64,000 nt of DNA from contig JALHMB010000001.1 in assembly GCA_022844275.1 (NCBI GenBank), forward strand, positions 682,001-746,000. The letters run 5' to 3'. The notes beneath the pieces were generated by a model. The model saw only the letters and a list, made by a program, of their open reading frames with translations. It was not told where the DNA came from and did not search any database. This DNA is from Hyphomicrobiaceae bacterium. GTDB lineage: Bacteria; Pseudomonadota; Alphaproteobacteria; Rhizobiales; Hyphomicrobiaceae. Below, in pieces: positions 46,988-55,885 of the stretch. The translations under genes were made by a program, and so were the position numbers. Numbering within the stretch: the stretch's first letter is position 1; each line of letters begins with the position of its first letter.

Positions 46988-47010
46988 ATGCAATATGCAC
47001 GCAGTATGCA
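46988..47010. promoter_or_regulatory. Three ATGCA elements in the GntR/ABC divergent region
   Basis: ATGCA occurs at 46988, 46995 and 47006 within 23 bases, midway in the 462-base gap between divergent genes. It resembles the clusters at 1857-1950 and 10516-10530. No other feature is seen in this gap, which starts at 46836 and ends at 47297. Confidence 0.35.
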
Positions 47011-47297
47011 GAGTTCAGCCTCCAGCATTGCGCTCAGTGTCTCGCAGAGCTGCCAACGCAGCCCAACGCGGCAAGCCACTTGATCAATCGGGCGCCGCTT
47101 CATGCAAGCAAATCGTGCAACCTAACCCTTCGCTCTCGACGCCTATCCCTCGATAATTCTCTCGAAACATCGGTAAAACCGAGCTTTCTCAGCGCTTGCT
47201 CGAGGTGGCATGGACCTTGCGATGCCTAATGCTGCATACAGCATTCTGCGTTCCATATTTGGGGCGCGGCGACATCGAGAAGGCACCCCCTCAGTTC

Positions 47298-47963
47298 ATG
47301 GACTACACATGGCACTTCCAGATCGTCTGGGAATATCGCGCAGTCTTCGTGCGCGGCGCCATCATGACCGCCCAGATCACCTTCTGGGCTACATTGATCG
47401 GATTGACCCTCGGCCTCGCGCTCGGCCTTATGCGTCGAAGCCAGATCGTTCTGCTTCGTGCGCCCGCCGCAACCTTCATCGAGCTCTTCCGGTCAACGCC
47501 GGTGCTCGTGCAGCTCGTCTGGATCTACTACTCGCTGCCGATCCTCACCGGCCTGCAGATGAGCAATACCGTGTCGGTCACTATCGGTCTCGGCCTGCAC
47601 GCCGCTGCCTACTTTGGCGAGATCTTCCGGGCCGGCGTGAACTCCATTGCAAAGGGGCAATGGGACGCCGCGCGCGCGATCGGCATGACCTATACGCAAG
47701 CCATGCGCAGGATCATCCTTCCGCAAGCCGTGCGGCGCATGATCCCGCCCTTCATCAATGAGTTTGCCTCACTCATCAAGCTGACGACGCTTGGTTCTGC
47801 CGTCGCTGTCAACGAACTGCTGCATGAGTCGAACAACCTCATCAACAACACCTATCGGCCGCTCGAGATCTATACAGCGCTGGCGGTGGCCTTCGCGGTC
47901 CTGATCTATCCCATCATCTATGCGTCGCAGCGGCTCGAGCGACGTTGGCAGCTACGCCAATGA
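47298..47963 (+). CDS. Amino-acid ABC transporter permease (HisM/GlnP type)
   Basis: Membrane permease of about 221 residues. It opens [23 protein letters not shown], and has [22 protein letters not shown] and the EAA loop [21 protein letters not shown] (~133-153). The ATG at 47298 gives the normal family length; the open frame to 47196 adds no conserved sequence. There is no strong ribosome site, so the start is uncertain by some codons. Only one permease gene is present, so a homodimer is likely. Its stop overlaps the ATPase start. Confidence 0.86.
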   Translation: MDYTWHFQIVWEYRAVFVRGAIMTAQITFWATLIGLTLGLALGLMRRSQIVLLRAPAATFIELFRSTPVLVQLVWIYYSLPILTGLQMSNTVSVTIGLGLHAAAYFGEIFRAGVNSIAKGQWDAARAIGMTYTQAMRRIILPQAVRRMIPPFINEFASLIKLTTLGSAVAVNELLHESNNLINNTYRPLEIYTALAVAFAVLIYPIIYASQRLERRWQLRQ

Positions 47964-48730
47964 CACCCGCCATGATCAAAGCACGCAACGTGCAGAAGTA
48001 CTTCGGGCAGCTGCACGTCCTGAAGGGCATCGACCTCGATATCGTCAAGGGCGAGGTGCTGGCCATCATCGGTCCGAGCGGATCGGGCAAAAGCACCTTC
48101 CTCAGGTGCATGAATTTTCTCGAGGAGTATGACCACGGCGAGATCTGGCTCGGCGATGAACTCGTCGGTTATCGCAAGAGCGCCAACGGTAAACTTGCCA
48201 AGGACGGCGCGGCCCGCATCGCGGCGATACGCACGCGCATGGGCATGGTGTTTCAGAGCTTCAATCTCTTCCCGCACATGAGCGTTCTCGAAAATGTTAT
48301 CGAGGGCCCGACGATCGTCCAGAGACGTAAGCGCGAGGAAGCCATCGAGCAGGCAAAAGCCTTACTCGATCGCGTCGGCCTCTCGGCAAAGATCGATGCC
48401 TATCCAGAGACGCTCTCCGGCGGTCAGCAGCAGCGTGCCGCCATCGCGCGCGCGCTCGCCATGAACCCCGAGGTCATGCTGTTTGACGAGCCCACATCGG
48501 CGCTCGATCCCGAACTCGTGGGCGAAGTCCTCGATGTCATAAAGTCTCTTACGGCCGACGGCATGACCATGGTCGTCGTCACACACGAGATGAGCTTCGC
48601 GCGGGACGTCGCCGACCGAGTGATGATGATGGACGACGGAATTCGCGTCGAAATCGACGCTCCCGAGAAGATCTTCACGAACCCGTCTCACGCGCGCACT
48701 GCGGAGTTTCTGCAGCGCGTCCTGCGGTGA
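47960..48730 (+). CDS. Amino-acid ABC transporter ATPase (GlnQ type)
   Basis: ATPase of 256 residues. Walker [11 protein letters not shown] (~35), signature [15 protein letters not shown] (~155) and Walker [15 protein letters not shown] (~174) are intact. The ATG at 47960 overlaps the permease stop in an ATGA pattern. It ends 42 bases before the binding protein. Confidence 0.92.
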   Translation: MTPAMIKARNVQKYFGQLHVLKGIDLDIVKGEVLAIIGPSGSGKSTFLRCMNFLEEYDHGEIWLGDELVGYRKSANGKLAKDGAARIAAIRTRMGMVFQSFNLFPHMSVLENVIEGPTIVQRRKREEAIEQAKALLDRVGLSAKIDAYPETLSGGQQQRAAIARALAMNPEVMLFDEPTSALDPELVGEVLDVIKSLTADGMTMVVVTHEMSFARDVADRVMMMDDGIRVEIDAPEKIFTNPSHARTAEFLQRVLR

Positions 48731-48772
48731 CTGAGGACCGAGACTTTGGCGCTGAAAGAAAGGGATCATGCA

Positions 48773-49642
48773 ATGAAGAGCATCGTACGTCGCTCGCTCC
48801 TGCTCGGGAGCATGTTAACCGCACTTGTGGCGCCTGCCAGCGTGCAGACCGCAAGCGCGCAGGTCATGGACCGCATTCTCAAGGAGAAGTCGATCAAGAT
48901 CGGGTTCATTCCCTCCCCGCCGGGCACCATCAAGGATCCCGCGTCGGGCGAGCTGAAGGGCTTCTACATCGAAGGCGTGCGCTACATATTCAAGACCATC
49001 GGCGTGGAACCGGTCTTCGTTGAAACGACCTGGGCGACCTTCGCCGCGGGCTTGCAGTCCGGCCAGTTTGACCTCTCCATGGCTGGCACGTTTGCGACCG
49101 TCCAACGCGCCGCCGCTGTCGAGTTCACCAGGCCCATCCACTATCTCGGCTACAGCGCCATCGTGAAGAAGGGCGACGAGCGCTTCAAGACGCTCGCCGA
49201 CTTCAACCAGGACGGACTTAAGATCGCCGTCGTGCAGGGCGGCGCCGGCATGGAGTACGTCAAGGAGAACTTCCCGAAGGCCACGATCGTAGCCCTCGGC
49301 ACCGGCAACCTGACAGCTCCCTTCGTCGAAGTGTCCGCAGGGCGCGCCGACGTCGGCATCGAGGATGCCTGGCAGGCACGCCGGTACGCGTCGGCGCAGC
49401 CCGGCGTGACCGATCTCTTCCAGGAAAGCCCGTACAATCTGCTTCCCATTGCGTGGAGCGTGAAGCGCGGCAACCAGGACCTCATCAACTTCATGAACAC
49501 GTCCATCGACTTCATGCTGTTGACTGGCCGCTGGGAGCGCATGGCCACCGCATACGGTGCCACCGGTCGCTTCCAAGACAAGCCGGTACTGTCGCCATTC
49601 GGCGGCTCACTCGAAACCCCCGCCGCAGCACCCAAGCACTAG
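48773..49642 (+). CDS. ABC transporter binding protein, polar amino acid family
   Basis: Periplasmic receptor, 289 residues. Signal peptide (KSIVRRSLLLGSMLTALVAP to ...ASAQ), then KSIKIGFIPSPPGT, ELKGFYIEGVRYIFKTIGV, and TTWATFAAGLQSGQFDLSMAG, the family ligand-binding core. The ATG at 48773 follows AAGGGA; the open frame to 48746 is less likely. It should deliver an amino-acid-like compound to the permease and ATPase upstream. Confidence 0.87.
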   Translation: MKSIVRRSLLLGSMLTALVAPASVQTASAQVMDRILKEKSIKIGFIPSPPGTIKDPASGELKGFYIEGVRYIFKTIGVEPVFVETTWATFAAGLQSGQFDLSMAGTFATVQRAAAVEFTRPIHYLGYSAIVKKGDERFKTLADFNQDGLKIAVVQGGAGMEYVKENFPKATIVALGTGNLTAPFVEVSAGRADVGIEDAWQARRYASAQPGVTDLFQESPYNLLPIAWSVKRGNQDLINFMNTSIDFMLLTGRWERMATAYGATGRFQDKPVLSPFGGSLETPAAAPKH

Positions 49643-49649
49643 GCCAGTA

Positions 49650-49690
49650 CGACGATCGCGCGCATGAGTGGATATGTGGCGCGATCGTCG
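49650..49690. repeat. 12-base perfect inverted repeat after the binding-protein gene
   Basis: CGACGATCGCGC (49650-49661) and GCGCGATCGTCG (49679-49690) are exact complements with a 17-base spacer. No T run follows. A strong stem here could protect the binding-protein mRNA end, raising its level over downstream genes, or bind a protein. Confidence 0.5.
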
Positions 49691-49733
49691 GCTAACGCGC
49701 GCACCGTCTCTGCGATCGAGGAGGAAATAGGGC

Positions 49734-50633
49734 ATGATCGAGAACCCAATACAGTGGCCGAATGGCGCAAGGTGCGCGGTCGCGATTACCTTCGATATGG
49801 ATTCCGACTGCCTTCTCCATTACGCGCATCCGCAAAAGGCAGATACGCTGATCGGCACGGCATCTTTGCTTCGCTATGACCGTGTCGGCGTGCCGCGCAT
49901 TCTGAAGCTCTACAAGAAATACGATATTAAGCAGACGTTCTTCGTACCGGGCTGGACGGTCGAGCACTACCCGGACATCGTCAAGCAAATCAGGGACGAG
50001 GGCCATGAGATCGGCGCTCATGGATATCTCCATGAGAGGCTCGACACATTGTCCGCCGAGACGGAAGACTACTGGTTCATGCGCAATCTGGAAGCGCTGG
50101 ACAAAGTGCTTGGCGTTCGCCCGCGCGGCTATAGAGCGCCCAGCTACCGCTTCTCCAAAAACACGCTCAACTACCTGGCACGAGAGGGCTTTACTTACGA
50201 CTCATCCCTCATGGGAGATGACGTTCCCTACATCATCGAGGGTGACAACGGCAGCGTCGTCGAGTTGCCGACGCACTGGGCCCTCGATGATTGGCCGCAA
50301 TTCACGATCAATTCCGATCTCGGCTACCACATCCAGGTGAATTCGCCGGATCGCGCCATGGATGTCTTCATGGCCGAGTTCGAGGCCGCATGGGAATACG
50401 GCGGTCTCTGGATTGCGGTTTGGCATCCTTTCGTGATGGGCCGCCTCGCGCGATGCGCACGCATGGAGAAGATGGTCCAGTACATGCTGGAAAAAGGCGG
50501 TGTGTGGTTTGCCACCCTCGATGAAATCACAACGCATGTGAACAGCATGATCGCATCCGGCCAATACACGCCTGCAAGAGAGCGCATTCCCTATCACGGC
50601 GCGACGGCGGACGCCTGGAGTCTGAAGCGCTAG
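49734..50633 (+). CDS. Polysaccharide deacetylase/PuuE-type amidohydrolase
   Basis: NodB-homology hydrolase, 299 residues. ITFDMDSD (~18-25) supplies the Asp motif, GHEIGAHGYLHERLD (~93-107) the His-rich motif, and GYRAPSYRFSKN (~128-139) the next motif. It most resembles the group including allantoinase PuuE and peptidoglycan deacetylase. It has no signal peptide, so it is cytoplasmic, favouring a small-molecule amide substrate over cell wall. It sits in the operon with the ABC importer, an FAD monooxygenase and M20 peptidases. Confidence 0.83.
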   Translation: MIENPIQWPNGARCAVAITFDMDSDCLLHYAHPQKADTLIGTASLLRYDRVGVPRILKLYKKYDIKQTFFVPGWTVEHYPDIVKQIRDEGHEIGAHGYLHERLDTLSAETEDYWFMRNLEALDKVLGVRPRGYRAPSYRFSKNTLNYLAREGFTYDSSLMGDDVPYIIEGDNGSVVELPTHWALDDWPQFTINSDLGYHIQVNSPDRAMDVFMAEFEAAWEYGGLWIAVWHPFVMGRLARCARMEKMVQYMLEKGGVWFATLDEITTHVNSMIASGQYTPARERIPYHGATADAWSLKR

Positions 50634-50669
50634 CTCTCGAAATGAGCGCTCCAAGAAAAGGACATCGAG

Positions 50670-51755
50670 ATGCGTGTTGGAATATGCGGCGGTGGGCTGG
50701 GGGGGCTCTCAGCCGCCATTGGACTGGCGGGTTTAGGATTCGACGTTGAAGTTTTCGAGAAATCGCCATCTCTTCGCGCCACTGGGGCTGGCCTGAACCT
50801 CTGGCCCAATGCCGGTCGGGCAATTTACGCGCTCGGCCTGCGCGAGCAGTACGACGCTATCTCGGTCAAGCTCGATCACTACTTCGGCTATGATCCCGAC
50901 TGCCGCCCGCTCTTCGAGCACGACACGAGCGCATGGCCGGAGAAGTACGGAGCGCCATCGGTCGGCGTCTATCGGCTTACACTGAGCACCATGCTCGCCG
51001 AGGCCTTCGGCATGGACAAGATCAGGTTCGGCCACGAGCTTGTGTCCGTCGAGGACAAAGGCGACAGCGCAGTCTGCCACTTCAGCAATGGCGTGAGCTA
51101 CGAAGGTGACGTCATCATTGGAGCGGACGGCATCTACTCCGCCATTCGCAAGCAGCTGATCGGCGGCGTCACTTTCCGTCCGAACGATCATCACGCCTTT
51201 CGCTTCCGCGCTGTCATCGACCTGAATGATGTCGATGTGGACCCGGCTGCACAGACCGCCTTCTATTCGCGAGGCGGATTTCTCTCCGTCATCCCGATCG
51301 GAGATGGCAAAGCGTACTGGTTCGGCTCCGTGGCAGGAGCGGCCAGCATCGACGAGTTCGTTGCTTACTTCACCTCCTGGACCAAGACTCATATCCCGAG
51401 AACGCTCAGCATCACGCCGCGTGAAGCCGTCGTCGAGAGCCCCCTCTTCGATGTCGATGGCAGCCCTTACAAGTGGACGCACGGCCGCGTCACGCTGCTA
51501 GGGGATTCCGCACATCCCATGATGCCGGACATGGCTCAGGGTGCGAGCCAGACCTTCATCGACTCTTTGGCGCTCCGCAACGCATTTGCCAGCACCAAGG
51601 ATATCGATGAGGCACTTCACGTGTACGAGTCTGAACGCCGCGCCGCCTCCAACTACGTTGTGAAATGCTCGCAGAAGGGCAGCTTCCTCGGGCGCAACAA
51701 TGTGAACCCGATCCCGGTGCGCTACGAGCAGGAAATTGAAGCGATCGCCGTGTAA
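50670..51755 (+). CDS. FAD-dependent monooxygenase (PHBH family)
   Basis: Flavoprotein aromatic-hydroxylase-type monooxygenase, 361 residues. GGGLGGLSAAIGLAGLGFDV (residues ~6-25) binds FAD, GADGIYSAIRKQL (~152) carries the DG motif, and LLGDSAHPMMPDMAQGASQT (~277) the GD motif. It would hydroxylate or epoxidise a ring or alkene using NAD(P)H and O2. RBS AAAGGA precedes the ATG at 50670. It is in the operon of 47298-54338. Confidence 0.87.
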   Translation: MRVGICGGGLGGLSAAIGLAGLGFDVEVFEKSPSLRATGAGLNLWPNAGRAIYALGLREQYDAISVKLDHYFGYDPDCRPLFEHDTSAWPEKYGAPSVGVYRLTLSTMLAEAFGMDKIRFGHELVSVEDKGDSAVCHFSNGVSYEGDVIIGADGIYSAIRKQLIGGVTFRPNDHHAFRFRAVIDLNDVDVDPAAQTAFYSRGGFLSVIPIGDGKAYWFGSVAGAASIDEFVAYFTSWTKTHIPRTLSITPREAVVESPLFDVDGSPYKWTHGRVTLLGDSAHPMMPDMAQGASQTFIDSLALRNAFASTKDIDEALHVYESERRAASNYVVKCSQKGSFLGRNNVNPIPVRYEQEIEAIAV

Positions 51756-51825
51756 ACGGCAACCATCACGCGGCTGAACGGGCGACACGCATCGCCAAAT
51801 CGCCAAGCTAAGAAGGAACAAGGTC

Positions 51826-53097
51826 GTGACTTCGACGACAGAGCTGCGACAGACAATTCTGCAGTGGATCGAGGAGGATCGCAGCAAGATCCTTCAATTC
51901 ATGCAGGAGATCGTACGCATTCGCACGCCCAATCCCCCGGGCGATACGCGCGCAGTCATGGATAAGGTGCGCGCGCATCTCGACGGACTTGGTCTCGCGT
52001 ACACCATGCACACGCGCGACGAGACCATGCCGAATCTCGTTGCCACGCAGAATTTCAACGAGGGCAAGAAGCACCTCGTCTTGAACGGCCACATCGACGT
52101 GTTTCCAGTCGAGACGTCCGATGGATGGTCGCACGATCCATGGGGCGGCACGTTGGAAGGCGCTATCTGGGGCAGAGGCAGCGCGGACATGAAGGTCGGC
52201 ACTACGGCGTCGATCATGTCGTACATCTACCTCGCGCGTTTGGCCGAGCACCTTGCCGGCAAGCTCACGCTAACGGTTGTATCGGAAGAGGAAAGTTTTG
52301 GCCCCAACGGGGCTCGCCACCTTTTTGATGCCTGCCCCGATGAGATCATGGGAACCGCCCTGCTGAACGCAGAGCCGAGCGGTGCCTACGTTGTCCGATT
52401 CGGCGAGAAGGGTGCCCTGTGGCTCCGCATAACCGTTCAGACGCCCGGCGGCCATGGCGCTTATCCGCACGTCAGCCCGAGCGCGATCGAGAAGGCTTAC
52501 GAGCTGATCGCGGATCTGAAGAAGCTTGCCGAGATCCCCATCAAGGAGCCTGAGCCCGTCGTCTCAGCGCTCGAAAGCTCGCGCGAGCAATACGATCTCT
52601 CCTATGGCAAGGGCGCCAGCGACCTGGCGCGCAAAACCACCATCAACATCGGCACGATCACCGGCGGCTCGCGGGTCAACATGATCGCGTCGAGATGCAC
52701 CTTCGAGGTCGATATGCGGCTACCGAACGGTGCCGATGTCGATCAATTCCTGGCAGCGATCGACGCGCTCAAGGAACGTCATGGCTTCAATTACGAAGTC
52801 ATCCTGCTCAATCGTCCCAACTGGAATGATCCCGACAACGAGCTCGCGCACATCGTGACCGAGACCGCCGCCGACATTACGAGCATACGTCCCGTGTCCG
52901 CAGTCAGCCTCGGGAACACGGACGCGAGGCTCTGGCGGTACAAGAATATCCCAGCGGTTGTGTATGGTCCTTCTCCGCGAGGCATGGGCAGCACCGACGA
53001 GCACGTGCCGGCGGAAGAAGCGTTGAATGTCGTCCGCTGCCACGCGATCTCCGCGGCGCTCTATCTCTTCCGTTCGCAAGCCAAGAGCAGCACATGA
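51826..53097 (+). CDS. M20 family metallopeptidase/amidohydrolase, copy 1
   Basis: Zinc-dependent hydrolase of the ArgE/DapE/carboxypeptidase G2 group, 423 residues from a GTG at 51826. Metal-binding motifs NGHIDVFPVE (~84), GRGSADMKVG (~118), and SEEESFGPNG (~151) are complete, followed by a dimerisation domain with TINIGTITGGSRVNMI. It removes an N-acyl or C-terminal amino acid group. It overlaps the second copy by four bases. Confidence 0.88.
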   Translation: MTSTTELRQTILQWIEEDRSKILQFMQEIVRIRTPNPPGDTRAVMDKVRAHLDGLGLAYTMHTRDETMPNLVATQNFNEGKKHLVLNGHIDVFPVETSDGWSHDPWGGTLEGAIWGRGSADMKVGTTASIMSYIYLARLAEHLAGKLTLTVVSEEESFGPNGARHLFDACPDEIMGTALLNAEPSGAYVVRFGEKGALWLRITVQTPGGHGAYPHVSPSAIEKAYELIADLKKLAEIPIKEPEPVVSALESSREQYDLSYGKGASDLARKTTINIGTITGGSRVNMIASRCTFEVDMRLPNGADVDQFLAAIDALKERHGFNYEVILLNRPNWNDPDNELAHIVTETAADITSIRPVSAVSLGNTDARLWRYKNIPAVVYGPSPRGMGSTDEHVPAEEALNVVRCHAISAALYLFRSQAKSST

Positions 53098-54338
53098 ACG
53101 TAACGAAACAAGATCTCGAAGCGTGGGTGGAAGCGGACCGCGACGTCCTTATCCAGTACCTGCGGGATTTCATCCGCTGCCGCAGCCCCAACCCGCCCGG
53201 CGACACGCTCGAAGCCGCTCAGCACGTTCGAACGCTTCTCGATGCTCAGGGCCTCGACTACGAGATCATCGCGCCCAATGAGGTCATGCCCAACATCGTT
53301 TCCTCATTCGATGGCAGCGTCGCCGGGCGTCATCTGGCCCTCAATGGCCACATCGACGTATTCCCGGTCGAGGATGCGAGCACGTGGAGCCAGGATCCCT
53401 GGGGCGGCGCGCTCGTCGGCGGCAAGATCTATGGCCGCGGCTCGGCCGACATGAAATGCGGCACTACAGCTTCCATCTTCACGTATGCCTATCTGCACCG
53501 CATTCGCGAGCAGCTCAAAGGGCGCCTCTCGCTCGTCGTCGTTTCCGACGAGGAAACCTTCGGCCCTTGGGGCGCGCGCTATCTCGCCGAGCATCGCCCG
53601 GAAGTCTTCGGTGATTGCTGTCTCAACGGCGAACCGAGCGGCATCAGCACTTTGCGCTTCGGCGAGAAGGGGCCGCTCTGGCTCGAATTCCGCATTCGCA
53701 CAGCGGGAGCGCACGGCGCCTACACCCACATGAGCCCGAGTGCGACGGCCATTGCGAGCAAGATCATTGCCGACTTGGCCAAACTTGAGAACATCGTCGT
53801 GCCCGATCTTGGAAATCTCGAGTCCGCCATCAGCTCCGCCTCCGAGGTCATCGACGGCGAGTACGGGGCCGGTGCAGCAGCCATCATTCGCAAGGTCACG
53901 GTCAATCCAGGTCTGGTCTCAGGCGGTATCAAAGTCAACATGGTGGCCGCCGAGTGCCGCATGCAGGTCGATATCCGCATGCCCAATGGGCTCAACGAGA
54001 AGGACATCCTTCCTCGCGTCGACGAGATCATCGCCGAGTATCCCGGCGTGACATACCGCGTGATCCTGTCGGAGGAGCCGGCTTGGACCCCGCCCGACAC
54101 CGAGATGATCGATTACGTGCGCCAGAATGCGAAGCAGCTCTCGGGTATCGATCCGGCCCCGATCATCAGCCTCGGCGCGACCGACGCGCGCCTATGGCGC
54201 TACAAAGGGCTCCCGGCAATCGTGTACGGTCCAGCGCCGCGCGGCATGGGCAGCATCGACGAACACGTTCCCGTCGAGGAGTTCATCCACGTCGTGAAGT
54301 GCCACCTGCTCTCGGCGTTCGACTATCTGACCAAGTGA
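53094..54338 (+). CDS. M20 family metallopeptidase/amidohydrolase, copy 2
   Basis: Second M20 hydrolase, 414 residues. LNGHIDVFPVEDASTWSQDP (~82), GRGSADMKCGTTASI (~116) and SDEETFGPWGARY (~149) hold the metal ligands. It is closely similar to the preceding gene along its whole length (for example identical PSPRGMGS-like and PAPRGMGS-like ends), so it is a tandem duplicate. ATGA overlap couples its translation. The two may have related but different specificities, or form a heterodimer. Confidence 0.88.
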   Translation: MNVTKQDLEAWVEADRDVLIQYLRDFIRCRSPNPPGDTLEAAQHVRTLLDAQGLDYEIIAPNEVMPNIVSSFDGSVAGRHLALNGHIDVFPVEDASTWSQDPWGGALVGGKIYGRGSADMKCGTTASIFTYAYLHRIREQLKGRLSLVVVSDEETFGPWGARYLAEHRPEVFGDCCLNGEPSGISTLRFGEKGPLWLEFRIRTAGAHGAYTHMSPSATAIASKIIADLAKLENIVVPDLGNLESAISSASEVIDGEYGAGAAAIIRKVTVNPGLVSGGIKVNMVAAECRMQVDIRMPNGLNEKDILPRVDEIIAEYPGVTYRVILSEEPAWTPPDTEMIDYVRQNAKQLSGIDPAPIISLGATDARLWRYKGLPAIVYGPAPRGMGSIDEHVPVEEFIHVVKCHLLSAFDYLTK

Positions 54339-54422
54339 TGCTCGACCGCGACAGAACTCCCAGTTCCGGTCGCGCGATCTCGTCATATCGAGAGAAGAGC
54401 ACTAGCGAACGCGCAAGAACGA

Positions 54423-55694
54423 TCAAAGGAGTGCGACGTCCGGTATTTTTCCCCCGTTGAACTCTGCCGCGGAAATTATCGACCTCAATCGTGGGGTCGT
54501 AGTCGATGACGGCATGGGCTGAAGACCCGGCGCGAAGGCGAATACGACCGGTATGCCGAATTGATCGCGTGTCAGATTGACAATGGCCACATCGATGCTG
54601 GATCGGGCGAAAGCCGCCTTCAGCGCTGCAATTGGCGGACGGCGCTCCGGCTCGATCATCGTGGTCGGCTTGCCGGCCGGATGCACGAGATCGCACGTTT
54701 CACTGTCGATTGTCTTAGATCTCCGCAGATGCAGGCGGTCGACCTCGCTCAACGAGCTCTCGCCCATCCCCTCCTGCTTGGCTTGTGCCAGCTGAAGGCC
54801 GAGCTCCATCTGCATCATCTCGATGACGGCTGCGCGCACCGCCTCATCGAGGTTCACGCGGGCAGCGAACCCACAAGCCAAACCCTGGCCGTGCCTATCA
54901 AAAGATACTGCAGCGATCGACGGTATGCCTATATCGGTTGTCAAATCCAGCAACCATGACGCCCGATCCAGCCTATCCCGGCGTAGAGTTCGCACCAGTT
55001 CCGTTCCCTTTTGGACTGCAGGCAATTCCATCGGCAGCGGGCGCCCGCGTCGACCTCCACGCCACCAAAGGCTGACGGCGTCCCGCTCCACAAGCTCCAG
55101 CAGCGCGCGTTCCGTCGCCGCTTCCAACGTCGGGCCTGCTGCGGCACCCGTGCTCAAGGCACTTCTCGGTTTCAGCTTGCTCTTGCATTTGGCGCGTCGG
55201 AGGCACCAGTCCGCCGGAATCAGTACCGGCGCCGCATTGGTCAAATTACTCCCCTCCACCCAATCATACGTCGCGTGTTCCTCGAAGCCAGTTTGCAAGC
55301 GCTCATCGGACAGAAGAGAGGCCAGACCCGGCAGAAGACGATCGCGGATGTCGGGCAATGGCGACGAGCAGTGGACATCGGATCGCTGCTCGAGTTGGGA
55401 AAGGCGCTCCACGCCCTCTCCGACACAAGCCGTGAAGGCGATCTCCGGCTCCTCGCCCGCGCCCGCGAGACTGAATGCAGGGAGATCGCCATAGCGCCGA
55501 TCCATCTGTGCGGGTTGCGCTTGTCCTCCGACAAAGCACAGACCGGGAGACCAATCCGACCGCAAGAGAAACAGGCGCTCTACAAAACTCGCAGCCTGCC
55601 GGATGGGAGCCCCGTTCTTGGCCGCCACGGCGGAAAGAAGCGGTTGGCTTGATGGGGCAGACAAATCCAGATCCCGAAAGACCAAGTTGCCCAT
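54423..55694 (-). CDS. YcaO-like family protein (orphan)
   Basis: ATP-dependent cyclodehydratase/thioamide-type enzyme, 423 residues. The ATP-binding blocks ACVGEGVERLS (~89-99), STGAAAGPTLEAATERALLE (~181-200) and LVERDAVSLWW are clear YcaO features, as is AAVIEMMQMELGLQLAQ. The ATG at 55694 follows GGAGG by six bases; the frame extends to 55733 without support. YcaO enzymes usually act with an E1-like or TfuA partner on a precursor peptide, but none is seen nearby. It lacks the Pro-rich PxPxP end typical of azoline-forming YcaOs, ending GKIPDVALL. The substrate is unknown. Confidence 0.8.
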   Translation of the reverse strand: MGNLVFRDLDLSAPSSQPLLSAVAAKNGAPIRQAASFVERLFLLRSDWSPGLCFVGGQAQPAQMDRRYGDLPAFSLAGAGEEPEIAFTACVGEGVERLSQLEQRSDVHCSSPLPDIRDRLLPGLASLLSDERLQTGFEEHATYDWVEGSNLTNAAPVLIPADWCLRRAKCKSKLKPRSALSTGAAAGPTLEAATERALLELVERDAVSLWWRGGRRGRPLPMELPAVQKGTELVRTLRRDRLDRASWLLDLTTDIGIPSIAAVSFDRHGQGLACGFAARVNLDEAVRAAVIEMMQMELGLQLAQAKQEGMGESSLSEVDRLHLRRSKTIDSETCDLVHPAGKPTTMIEPERRPPIAALKAAFARSSIDVAIVNLTRDQFGIPVVFAFAPGLQPMPSSTTTPRLRSIISAAEFNGGKIPDVALL

Positions 55695-55885
55695 CTCTAC
55701 CTCCGCTCTCTCAGCTTCGATGCATGGCGACAAGCGTGATCCGATGCTCAGGTTATCGAAATTCTCTCAATCAACCAACGATAGAGACCAGAGCACCGCG
55801 CACTCTGGCGCCTGGTTCGTTCCGGTGGGTCCTCATCTCGTCGATCAAGGCGCCGAGCGCTCACTCTGCGACTGCGGTACCTCGG

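Noticed and set aside
55748-55864. 38-residue minus-strand frame (GTG start) just upstream of the YcaO gene as a precursor peptide
   Set aside because: No ribosome site, one Cys only and Arg-rich, with no leader/core pattern; kept only as a weak possibility.
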